DNA of 64,000 nt, taken from contig NZ_CP097384.1 of the NCBI RefSeq assembly GCF_024584705.1, forward strand, positions 3,038,001-3,102,000, read 5' to 3'. This document shows positions 8,439 to 15,434 of the stretch, in pieces (position 1 is the first letter of the stretch; each line of letters opens with the position of its first letter). The translations under genes and the position numbers were made by a program. Below the pieces are notes generated by a model, which saw only the letters and a list, made by a program, of their open reading frames with translations, did no database searches and was not told where the DNA came from. This stretch comes from Blastopirellula sp. J2-11. Lineage in GTDB: Bacteria > Planctomycetota > Planctomycetia > Pirellulales > Pirellulaceae.

Positions 8439-8918
8439 CTAGCTTCGCTGCGTTGGCCCCTTTTTTATCCGTGGCCAGTTGCTACGCCGCCACTCGACGA
8501 TCGCTTGCGGATCTTGCTCGCGAGCCTGCTTCGTTGGCTTCTGACAGCTAAAGCCAAGATCGTGCAAGATTCGGCCGAGGTGATCGGCGTTGTAATTGAT
8601 GTCGAACTCGCGCCGCACGACTTCCGCCACGCGCTTCGTCGTCCAGAGATCCGTCGGAAAGCCTGCTGCAGCCGCCCCTTTCATCAGAAGCGAGCGGAGT
8701 TGCCGTTTTTGCGATGCGCTAAGTCGGCACTGTGGCACGTGCTGCGGTTTCGACTTGATCGCCCGCTTGCCGCCAGGCGTGTTCTTCCAAGTCGAAACGG
8801 TCGTGGCTGATACCCCCAACGCCTCGGCGACATCCTTGACGCGCCAACCTTGGCGAACCAAATCCAACGCCTTCATCCGTCGAGCTTCCAATTCCGCCGC
8901 CGTGCCGTGAGGACGCAT
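8439..8918 (-). CDS. IS630-family transposase, N-terminal HTH part
   Basis: 159 aa. Helix-turn-helix DNA-binding half of the transposase: ARRMKALDLVRQGWRVKDVA and EALGVSATTVSTWKN form the first HTH, and a second winged HTH (WTTKRVAEVVRREFDINYNA) follows. The frame ends shortly after WPRIKKG, where single-frame relatives continue into the catalytic domain. ATG at 8918 is preceded by GGAG at 8-nt spacing. The catalytic half lies in another frame directly downstream. Confidence 0.8.
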   Translation of the reverse strand: MRPHGTAAELEARRMKALDLVRQGWRVKDVAEALGVSATTVSTWKNTPGGKRAIKSKPQHVPQCRLSASQKRQLRSLLMKGAAAAGFPTDLWTTKRVAEVVRREFDINYNADHLGRILHDLGFSCQKPTKQAREQDPQAIVEWRRSNWPRIKKGPTQRS

Positions 8919-9139
8919 CGCACTTACTCCATTTGCACGCACCAATCGCCTTGCCGTAAGATAATTTTACAACGGCGTCGCGTTTTGGGGCAAGCAAAGA
9001 GAAGCTTTGATTACTAGCGCAGTCGTCAATAAGCTTTGATGCACCTTATGTAATGCAAAAAATATGCATTCGCAAACATGAGCCTTTTTTTCTTTTTCCT
9101 GTAAAAACCCACGAGTATAGTACATACGAAAAAGGATGC

Positions 9140-9628
9140 ATGGGACTGAACATGCTTCGTTTAAATTTCTATGGCGAGGCGTTCAACGCTCAGGGTGCTC
9201 GTGCGTTTGAAAATTTGCCGGCCGCAGTCAAGGCACAAGAAGAGATGATTCGCACAAATTCCAAAGATACTCGAATTGTCATCACAGTCTACCAGAGCAA
9301 CTATCTTAACTCGCAACTCACCCACCTTTTAAAACCTGGCTCGAATGCTGAGTATGATCTGGACGCAATTAAAATGGTCAGGGGTTCGGTTCCAGGTGTT
9401 ACGCCAATGGGCAAACTCACTGTTTTTGATTTTGTGACGGTCCATCAAAACAACGATCTTTCCGTCCGCTTCTATGAGACTATGGACTATGGCGTTAGTC
9501 AGAATCCAAACCTCACTGTAAAACATAAGTCGGCGCTGTATTCCGCTGATATAGCTGGATCAATTTATATTGTGACTCCAATAAAAGAGCACATCCGAAC
9601 TCCACTATGCCCACGGGGCGTCAAGTAA
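9140..9628 (+). CDS. Hypothetical protein in accessory island
   Basis: 162 aa, not recognised. Predicted mixed alpha/beta, no signal peptide or membrane segment. Visible segments: MLRLNFYGEAFNAQGARAF near the start, a long helix rich in K/E (AAVKAQEEMIRTNSKD), then strands. Base composition is more AT-rich than the flanking housekeeping genes, and it stands between two insertion sequences, pointing to acquired cargo. ATG 9140 has AAGGA close upstream; ATG 9152 is a possible alternative. The stop lies only 17 nt before the next gene, so the two may form an operon. Confidence 0.5.
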   Translation: MGLNMLRLNFYGEAFNAQGARAFENLPAAVKAQEEMIRTNSKDTRIVITVYQSNYLNSQLTHLLKPGSNAEYDLDAIKMVRGSVPGVTPMGKLTVFDFVTVHQNNDLSVRFYETMDYGVSQNPNLTVKHKSALYSADIAGSIYIVTPIKEHIRTPLCPRGVK

Positions 9629-9645
9629 AAAACAAGGACAACCTG

Positions 9646-10086
9646 ATGCGACTTCCAGTGTTGTTGATCCTCCTTGCAGTTTGGGCCGGTTGTCATAGCC
9701 ATGCATCTATCCCATCGCTTCGTCCGATTTCCAAAATATCCGCAAAAGTTCGCGAAGTACCCGAACTTAATTTTTCGGCGATTGATTCCGTCGAAGTTCC
9801 CGAAGAGAGCATTGAAGAATTTGCATTTCTGATCAGGCCAGTCGCACCCTGCACGCAAACGATTAATCCGAAATTTGATTACCATGTCGCAGACGTCATA
9901 CTACAACACCCAGATGGATCCACGACCACTCTGCTTGTGCGCTGGACAGGACACAATCCGGCAGGAATTTCGTTAGACGATCGCAACTATTACTATGGCG
10001 GCACAGGTAAATTTCCGGACGGAGCGACGAGAATCGTTCAACTACTCAACCAATATCATTTTCAATCGCTTGAGCCTGACGATTGA
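9646..10086 (+). CDS. Predicted lipoprotein, function unknown
   Basis: 146 aa. A lipoprotein signal peptide is evident: MRLPVLLILLAVWAGC with Cys16 in a lipobox (WAGC). The mature part has no recognised family; it contains a beta-rich stretch (HVADVILQHPDGSTTTLLVR) and a tail with YYYGGTGKFPDGATRIVQLL. ATG 9646 is favoured over an upstream ATG at 9607, because AAGGA stands 7 nt before it and the signal peptide starts there. AT-richer than core genes. Probably co-transcribed with the preceding unknown gene. Confidence 0.6.
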   Translation: MRLPVLLILLAVWAGCHSHASIPSLRPISKISAKVREVPELNFSAIDSVEVPEESIEEFAFLIRPVAPCTQTINPKFDYHVADVILQHPDGSTTTLLVRWTGHNPAGISLDDRNYYYGGTGKFPDGATRIVQLLNQYHFQSLEPDD

Positions 10087-10134
10087 TATTCCTTTTCGTT
10101 CTGCGCTTAGAGCCTATTCGATGATGCCCAAAAC

Positions 10135-10175
10135 GGACGTGTAAAAAGGGGACGGCGTTGAATGGCACTGTCAAA
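10135..10175. repeat. IS4 left terminal inverted repeat
   Basis: GGACGTGTAAAAAGGGGACG, then a variable stretch, then GAATGGCACTGTCAAA. Matches the complement of 11767-11806 with a few differences. Confidence 0.8.
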
Positions 10176-10283
10176 ATTCAATCTGCGCGTAAGTTGATCT
10201 TGGCTTGAGCGGGATTTCTTTTTATACCCGATCAAGCTTGAAGTTATTCAAGTTTTTCGCCCTCCCAGGCGATGTTGTTTACG

Positions 10284-10330
10284 CCCTCCTTGGTTTCACT
10301 TGCCGTGATTCGACCAAGGAGGGTTTTTTT
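10284..10330 (+). terminator. Terminator hairpin directly before the IS4 transposase start
   Basis: Perfect 11-bp stem CCCTCCTTGGT (10284-10294) with ACCAAGGAGGG (10313-10323), then seven T (10324-10330), then the ATG at 10331. The 3' arm includes the Shine-Dalgarno AAGGAGG. It should therefore both stop read-through transcripts entering the element and mask the ribosome site in any that pass. Confidence 0.85.
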
Positions 10331-11755
10331 ATGGCTGCTTTACCAAATTCTGAATCGCCATGCAGCTCCGATTTTCAAAAGATCACCGACGCTTTCTTGG
10401 CGCGTGAGGGATTGCCATTTGCCGATCTCCTCTCGGCCGAGCGGATTGCGGAAGTCTTCGCCAAGCATCGAAACCTGTTCGGCTTGGGGGCCGTTTACAG
10501 CACCGCCGTGATGGTCTGGTCGTTTCTTGGTCAAGTGCTGCGCGACGGCAAAGAAGCTTCTTGTCAATCCGCGGTGGCGCGTGTCGTGACGTACTGCATT
10601 CAGCGCGGCGAGCAGCCGCCGACCTCAGACACCGGCGACTATTGTCGCGCGCGGGCGAAGCTTTCCGAACAGGCGCTCCACGAACTGGCCGCCGCCATTG
10701 CTGCGGACGTGGAGTCGGCCGCTGATCCAAGCTGGCTGTGGAAGGGGATGCACGCCAAGCTGGTCGACGGCTTTACGTTCAACATGCCGGACACGCCAAA
10801 GAACCAGGCCGAGTATCCGCAACAGAAAGGGCAGAAACCGGGATGTGGATTTCCCGTTGCCCGCGCGGTTGCGATCGTTTCGCTAGCGACGGCGTGCGTC
10901 ATGGATGCGGCGATCGGCCCTTACCAAGGAAAGCAGACCGGAGAAACCGCACTGCTGCGTTCGCTGCTTTGGCGGTTCACCAAAGGAGATGTCGCCGTGA
11001 TGGATCGCTACTACTGCTCCTTCATGATGATCGCGGCGCTCGTTGGCCAGGGAGCTCAGGTCTGCGCTCGCAAGCATCACTTGCGACATAGTGATTTCCG
11101 GCGCGGCATGCGATTGGGAAAATACGATCACCAGATCTTGTGGGAACGCCCTCAACGCCCGAAGTGGATGGACGTGGAAACGTACCAGTTAATCCCCCCG
11201 ACGCTTATCTTGAGAGAGATTCGTTACTGGGTTGTCGAGAAAGGTCGTCGCACGAAATCATTGACGGTTATCACGACGCTGCTGGCTCCTCGCCAATACG
11301 ACAAGCAATCGATCGCCGACCTCTACGGCTTTCGCTGGAACGCGGAAACGGACATCGGCCACATCAAGACTTCGCTGAACCCGTGGCAGGTACGCTGCAA
11401 ATCTCCCCAGATGGTTCGCCGTGAACTCTGGGCGACGCTTCTGGCCTACAATCTGATCCGCACGACTGCGGCCGGCGCCGCTTTCGTGCACCAAAAGCTT
11501 CCCCGTCAGATCAGCTTTACCAACACCTGCCAATACCTCTTGTCGACTTGGATGCTGACCGCCGCTGGACAGCTGAGCGCTGCAACCTTCTCGCTGCAAA
11601 TGGAAATCGCGCTCCAGCACATCGCACGCTGCGAGGTCGCCAATCGCCCGGGGCGACAGGAACCACGCGTCCTCAAACGAAGACCGAAGCAGTACGATCT
11701 AATGCAAAAGCCGCGAAACGTCCCGCGGACCGAAATCGCTAAAGGATGCACCTGA
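10331..11755 (+). CDS. IS4-family transposase
   Basis: 474 aa, apparently intact. DDE catalytic residues fit the IS4 pattern: first Asp in KLVDGFTFNMPD, second in AVMDRYYCS, and the Y-x2-R-x3-E-x6-K signature exactly as YGFRWNAETDIGHIK. An N-terminal domain (about 1-110) precedes the split catalytic core; the C-terminus is Arg/Lys-rich. ATG 10331 follows GGAGGG and a T-run. The reading frame continues upstream to 10205, but that part encodes the hairpin and leader and is not expected in the protein. Confidence 0.9.
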   Translation: MAALPNSESPCSSDFQKITDAFLAREGLPFADLLSAERIAEVFAKHRNLFGLGAVYSTAVMVWSFLGQVLRDGKEASCQSAVARVVTYCIQRGEQPPTSDTGDYCRARAKLSEQALHELAAAIAADVESAADPSWLWKGMHAKLVDGFTFNMPDTPKNQAEYPQQKGQKPGCGFPVARAVAIVSLATACVMDAAIGPYQGKQTGETALLRSLLWRFTKGDVAVMDRYYCSFMMIAALVGQGAQVCARKHHLRHSDFRRGMRLGKYDHQILWERPQRPKWMDVETYQLIPPTLILREIRYWVVEKGRRTKSLTVITTLLAPRQYDKQSIADLYGFRWNAETDIGHIKTSLNPWQVRCKSPQMVRRELWATLLAYNLIRTTAAGAAFVHQKLPRQISFTNTCQYLLSTWMLTAAGQLSAATFSLQMEIALQHIARCEVANRPGRQEPRVLKRRPKQYDLMQKPRNVPRTEIAKGCT

Positions 11756-11766
11756 AGCGACTTACG

Positions 11767-11806
11767 TTTGACAGTGCCATTCACCATCGTCCCCTTTTTC
11801 ACGTCC
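11767..11806. repeat. IS4 right terminal inverted repeat
   Basis: Starts TTTGACAGTGCCATTC (11767-11782), then CACCATCGTCCCCTTTTTCACGTCC broken by small differences relative to the left end. Confidence 0.8.
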
Positions 11807-11882
11807 TTACCAGGTCGGAGCGAGTACCAGCGACATTGTCCTTGGGGCCGGCCTTGGCGCAGCATTCGGAGCGATCAATCCA

Positions 11883-12773
11883 TTGGGGGGAATTGGCTCG
11901 CTCGTCGGCTCCGTCGGCGCCGCGGGAACGACATCCGCCCTAGGAGGAACTCCAGGTCAAGTCGGAATGGCTTGGTCTGCAGGAGGCCTAGTCGGCGGAC
12001 TCGCAGGCGATTTCTCCAGCGGCGCATTGACGGCGGCGAAATTCGGCACGCAGCGGGCGCTGATGAGTGGTATAGTTAAAATTGGCCCCGACCTAGTGGG
12101 CGCCGGAGCGGGCGCGATTGCGGGATATGCAATCGACGGCACTACGGCAGGGACGTTGCATGGCGCTATGCTAGGGATGATGGTTGGAGGAATTGCTGGG
12201 GGATTGATTGGGCGGCTGCGCGGTTCTGCCCTTTCCCCCCGGTCAGTTAATGGTCCCTTCGGCGCAAGAGGACAAGGCCTAATTGGCTTAGTTCAACCCG
12301 GCGGAACGGTGGATGATAGTTTGAAGGAGGTTTACTTGGCAATCGCTCGCTCACCGGAGATGGCGAAGGCTATCCGCCGCTACAACCGAATTGCCGGACG
12401 TTTGGGCCAAAAGCATTCGGTTGGGGTTGATGACATCGTAACGGCACTGGAAAACGACGTAACTTTTGCAAGAACAGAGCACATTTTTTCAGGTTTGTTC
12501 CCATTCGGAAGAGAAGGATACGTGGTGTATGCTCGTAACCGAGTGGTCGTTCCAAAGAAGTACTGGCTCCAAGGAACCCCAACAACAGCTTATGGAAGGC
12601 GGGCCGGTCGTCACGAACTATTGCACTTAGGCGCGTCTCTTAACGGCCAAGGAGATGAGTATCTGCACGAATTTGCGGTGCAGGCTGCATCTACACCGGA
12701 AAATCTTGTCATTGGCGGCGCAGCGCTCGGGGGCATCTTTTCATACGGGTTTTATCGGTGGATAAACGAATGA
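11883..12773 (+). CDS. Truncated polymorphic (Rhs-like) toxin with zincin C-terminus
   Basis: 296 aa from a TTG. The same frame is open upstream to about 11772, across the IS4 right repeat, without an ATG, so this is the 3' part of a larger gene. Residues 1-110 are Gly/Ala-rich hydrophobic zippers (GAGAGAIAGYAIDG, GMMVGGIAGGLIG), as in the pre-toxin region of Rhs and related secreted toxins. The C-terminal ~170 residues carry RHELLHLGAS, a zinc HExxH motif (H244, E245, H248), with a further Glu in YLHEFAVQA (E263) as a candidate third ligand. This resembles metallopeptidase toxin domains of polymorphic toxins. The next gene overlaps its stop by ATGA and is a likely immunity protein. Expression is uncertain because the native start is lost; an ATG at 11967 is internal. 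Confidence 0.6.
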   Translation: MGGIGSLVGSVGAAGTTSALGGTPGQVGMAWSAGGLVGGLAGDFSSGALTAAKFGTQRALMSGIVKIGPDLVGAGAGAIAGYAIDGTTAGTLHGAMLGMMVGGIAGGLIGRLRGSALSPRSVNGPFGARGQGLIGLVQPGGTVDDSLKEVYLAIARSPEMAKAIRRYNRIAGRLGQKHSVGVDDIVTALENDVTFARTEHIFSGLFPFGREGYVVYARNRVVVPKKYWLQGTPTTAYGRRAGRHELLHLGASLNGQGDEYLHEFAVQAASTPENLVIGGAALGGIFSYGFYRWINE

Positions 12774-12955
12774 TTCGCGGGAAGGCCTTTCTTTACCTTG
12801 GGTTTGTAGTTTCCGTTTTGGTTGCTTGGGCTATTGCGATTTCCGTGAAGGAATTCTGGGGCACCCCAAGCACAGGAATGATGGCGGTGTTGTTTGTGAC
12901 GCCGTACATTGTCTTCGTAATATACTCGTACATTGTTTACAAGATGGGGGGGTAA
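12770..12955 (+). CDS. Small two-TM protein, putative immunity partner
   Basis: 61 aa with two predicted membrane helices (about residues 6-26, FLYLGFVVSVLVAWAIAISV, and 36-57). Its ATG overlaps the toxin-like gene's TGA in the sequence ATGA, the classic coupling of toxin and immunity genes. A GTG at 12758 is an alternative start. No family recognised. The immunity role is inference from position, size and membrane topology only. A hairpin (12996-13022) follows. Confidence 0.5.
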   Translation: MIRGKAFLYLGFVVSVLVAWAIAISVKEFWGTPSTGMMAVLFVTPYIVFVIYSYIVYKMGG

Positions 12956-12995
12956 TCATATCTCTAACTCTGCCATCGCAAACTAACTCCCTTCT

Positions 12996-13022
12996 CCCCT
13001 CACGGCGATTGCGCCATGAGGG
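12996..13022 (+). terminator. Possible terminator hairpin after the toxin/immunity pair
   Basis: CCCCTCA (12996-13002) pairs with TGAGGGG (13016-13022) around a 13-nt loop that has some internal pairing. No T-run follows, so this is weak. Confidence 0.3.
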
Positions 13023-13111
13023 GCATTCTGTGACAATCCGGCAAGAGCGTCTCGCAGTTTTGTGATCGCTGGGTTGCGGCCAGGCGTTCGTTTTTCAGAA
13101 ACGTCTTTGGC

Positions 13112-13282
13112 ATGCCCTCTTCCAATGCTTCGCTTCAACAGCACTTTGCGGAGTTGACCGATCCACGCACGCGCAAGGTCACCTATCCGCTAGTCAACGT
13201 CGTGACGATGGCGCTGCGCGCCATGCTGAGCGGGGCGGACGATTTTGTTGCGATCGCCATTTGGGCCAAAGCGAAGAAGGAG
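13112..13282 (+). pseudogene. ISAs1-family transposase remnant (N-terminus only)
   Basis: 57 codons match the start of ISAs1/H-repeat transposases: LQQHFAELTDPRTRKVTYPL, then NVVTMALRAMLSGADDFVAI and WAKAKKE. The frame then runs into 15-bp tandem repeats and the RAYT element, and the rest of the transposase is absent. A fusion frame continues through into the RAYT gene (to 14071), but it is an accident of insertion. Confidence 0.75.
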
Positions 13283-13285
13283 GGC

Positions 13286-13315
13286 GTGCATAAAGGGGAC
13301 GTGCATAAAGGGGAC
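13286..13315. repeat. Tandem 15-bp repeat at RAYT left end
   Basis: GTGCATAAAGGGGAC occurs twice in direct succession (13286-13300, 13301-13315). The second copy merges into the element's left inverted repeat. Confidence 0.75.
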
Positions 13316-14094
13316 GGGGGTCTTTTTTGTGTCGGGAAAATCTGTTATCCTGTTTTCGTTCAAGTTCGGGCCACTCTGTTCGCGGGAAAAAACATGCCCA
13401 GACAAAAGCGTGCGGATGAAGGGGGTTCGATTTACCATGCTCTGAATCGTGGAAATGCGCGGCAAACGCTCTTTCACAAAGAGGAAGACTACGAAGCGTT
13501 TCTTCGCGTGTTGGGCGAAGGTCTGCAGCGGTATCCGGTCGAACTCTTTTCGTTGACGCTGATGCCAAATCATTGGCACATGGTTCTTCGGCCGTCGCAG
13601 GACGGCATGATGGGCCGGTTGCTGCGCTGGGTGACGGCGACCCATACGCAGCGCTACCACGCTCACTATCATACGGCAGGCGAAGGGCACTTGTACCAGT
13701 CTCGCTTCAAAAGTTTTCCGATTGCCGACGACGATCACTTCTTGGTTGTTTGCCGATACGTCGAGCGAAACCCGCTGCGAGCGAAATTGGTGAAGCGGGC
13801 CGAAGATTGGCGCTGGGGTTCGCTCTGGCGTTGGTCGCAGAAAGCGGATCGCAGCCCCGGCCTACTTTCACGTTGGCCGATTCCGCGGACGCCGAAGTGG
13901 ATCCAGCGTGTGAACCAGCCGCTCAGTGAAAAGGAGCTGAACGCATTGCGCGAGTGCGTCGGGCGTGGTCGACCGTACGGCGATGCCGAGTGGACGCAAA
14001 AGGTAGTGCAGCGGACAGGTTTGGGCTATACGCTGCGCCCCCGCGGTCGCCCTCGAAAAGACCGGGCGTGAAAAAAGACCCCCGTCCCCTTTTT
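13307..14094 (+). mobile_element. RAYT element with perfect 22-bp inverted repeats
   Basis: The left end AAAGGGGACGGGGGTC plus TTTTTT (13307-13328) is the exact complement of 14071-14092, bracketing one tyrosine transposase gene in 0.79 kb. The left end lies in an ISAs1 remnant; the right end supplies the stop codon of the VKOR gene. The G-rich then T-rich ends resemble the REP-like sequences used by this transposase class. Confidence 0.75.
13394..14071 (+). CDS. REP-associated tyrosine transposase (Y1, IS200-like)
   Basis: 225 aa, single-strand DNA transposase of the RAYT branch of IS200/IS605. Evidence: an N-terminal GGSIYHALNRGNARQTLF block; the HUH-type metal site as HWH in LTLMPNHWHMVL; GHLYQSRFKSFPI; and VCRYVERNPLRAKLV, where the Tyr is the expected nucleophile. 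A basic tail (RPRGRPRKDR) ends the protein. ATG 13394 follows GCGGGAAAAAAC. The TGA overlaps the right inverted repeat of its own element. All visible catalytic residues are intact. Confidence 0.88.
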   Translation: MPRQKRADEGGSIYHALNRGNARQTLFHKEEDYEAFLRVLGEGLQRYPVELFSLTLMPNHWHMVLRPSQDGMMGRLLRWVTATHTQRYHAHYHTAGEGHLYQSRFKSFPIADDDHFLVVCRYVERNPLRAKLVKRAEDWRWGSLWRWSQKADRSPGLLSRWPIPRTPKWIQRVNQPLSEKELNALRECVGRGRPYGDAEWTQKVVQRTGLGYTLRPRGRPRKDRA

Positions 14095-15289
14095 AGTTGC
14101 CGGGGGCGCCGAAGTCGACTTCAAAGGGTTGCATGATTTCTTCGAGTTGCGAAAACGCGCCTTCGGAGACTTGGGTTTTGCCGATGATCGCCGGCATGAG
14201 GCCGAACAGCGGTTTGGGGCGCTCGGGATCGGCGAGTCGGAGCGCTTCGTCGATGAACTGCGCCGGCGTATCATCTTGGATCAGCTTGTCGACAAATTCA
14301 CTACCATACTTCTTGTCGAGATAGGCGAGCGTTTCTTCTTGCGTATGGAACTCGTCGCCTGCGAACAACCAGTGATGGAACTCGTCAAAATCTTCCGGCT
14401 TGTTGCGCCATAGATTGATCGCCAGATAGGCGAGTTGGCAGGCGCTTTCATGTTCGGGTTCGGTCTCCGGCACGTAAGCGTTGCAGTGGTGGGAGAGCGG
14501 CAGCGGCATCACGATCACCGCCAACTTGCCATCGTACTGCTTGCGGGCTTCATCCAGAAAATGACTCGCATCGCGGCAATAGTCGCAGGTATAGTCCATC
14601 ACGTCGATCACGACAAACTCGGCTTCGGGATCGCCCAAGATTGGCCAAGCGTAGGTGTCGATCTCGACACTGTCGCCGGCGAACAAGTAAGGACGCGACT
14701 TTTCGGTCGTTTCTTCCTCGGGCGACTTCAAACGAAGTTCGACCTTGAGGCGTTGCTCTAATTGCACGACGGCGTTGCGCGGGCCTTCTGGTTCGGGCAT
14801 CGCGACTTGACCAAAGACCAGCAGCACCAAACCGAGGAAGCTGACGACGCCGGCCGACGTCGCCTGACGTACTTGTGGAGGAAACGCGATCCAGGCCAAG
14901 ACGACGGCGATCAGCGAGCAGGCATGCGCGGCCATGCAATACGGGCAAAATTTGCCCAAAACGCCAGCTTGAATTCCGATAAACCAAACCGCCGAAGCCG
15001 CCGCCAGAGTCATCAGGATGACGACGAATTGTCCGCCTTGCTGACGGGTTTCTTCTGGAATCGGGCAGAGCGTCATTACCAAGATTCCGAGCGCCGACGC
15101 GTAGAGCGCAAACCCCACGACGCTGACCGGCAGCGTAAACCATTTTGACCATTCGCTGGTGAGAACGTCATGGCACGAGGAATGGAATCCACAGCCGGCG
15201 ACCGGCGACGCGGTCAAACTGGCGTAGGTTAAATAGCCGCACAACGCCAGGCCGACAATCAACACAGCCAACAAAGCAGAACGAAGCAT
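14093..15289 (-). CDS. VKOR-DsbA fusion, disulfide-bond formation
   Basis: 398 aa membrane protein pairing a vitamin K epoxide reductase domain (four or five helices, residues 1-160) with a periplasmic thioredoxin-fold domain (about 205-395). The VKOR part has the shuttle Cys pair C33/C39 (AGCGFHSSC) and active-site C115-P-Y-C118. The thioredoxin part has C235-D-Y-C238. Such fusions oxidise exported proteins and pass electrons to quinone. Start ATG 15289. The last codons (GAPGN) and TAA run directly into the RAYT right end, so the native C-terminus may have been altered slightly by the insertion. Confidence 0.9.
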   Translation of the reverse strand: MLRSALLAVLIVGLALCGYLTYASLTASPVAGCGFHSSCHDVLTSEWSKWFTLPVSVVGFALYASALGILVMTLCPIPEETRQQGGQFVVILMTLAAASAVWFIGIQAGVLGKFCPYCMAAHACSLIAVVLAWIAFPPQVRQATSAGVVSFLGLVLLVFGQVAMPEPEGPRNAVVQLEQRLKVELRLKSPEEETTEKSRPYLFAGDSVEIDTYAWPILGDPEAEFVVIDVMDYTCDYCRDASHFLDEARKQYDGKLAVIVMPLPLSHHCNAYVPETEPEHESACQLAYLAINLWRNKPEDFDEFHHWLFAGDEFHTQEETLAYLDKKYGSEFVDKLIQDDTPAQFIDEALRLADPERPKPLFGLMPAIIGKTQVSEGAFSQLEEIMQPFEVDFGAPGN

Positions 15290-15434
15290 AAGTCATCAGG
15301 GGGTGTTAAACATGGGAGGAAACGCTCCGTCTATTGTAGTTGCCGCCGAGTCCCATTTCCTGTGCGTTGACAGGCCAGCCGGCCGGTTCTAGGTTGATTC
15401 ACGCAGAAGTTACGCCTTTTGGGAGGGGATATTC

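Larger units (their letters stand above)
7889..8918 (-). mobile_element. IS630-family insertion sequence, two-frame
   Basis: The coding core of an IS630-family element on the minus strand: an HTH frame (8439-8918) followed by a DDE frame (7889-8434), joined across an A6G4 run (8457-8466 as read on the minus strand). Coordinates cover only the frames; true ends extend some tens of bases beyond and were not resolved. A CTAG lies outside each frame, compatible with the TA target of this family, but this is weak evidence. Confidence 0.8.
10135..11806 (+). mobile_element. Complete IS4-family insertion sequence
   Basis: 1.67-kb element with one transposase and long imperfect terminal inverted repeats (10135-10175 and 11767-11806). 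Each contains the perfect 16-bp block GAATGGCACTGTCAAA or its complement. Flanking target duplications were not resolved. The right end abuts a truncated polymorphic-toxin gene, whose frame is open up to and into the repeat, so this insertion or an associated deletion probably removed that gene's 5' part. Confidence 0.85.

Noticed and set aside
13112-14071. One 319-codon fusion gene (ISAs1 plus RAYT)
   Set aside because: The frame joins two unrelated transposases across tandem repeats and an inverted-repeat end; the RAYT protein begins naturally at 13394.
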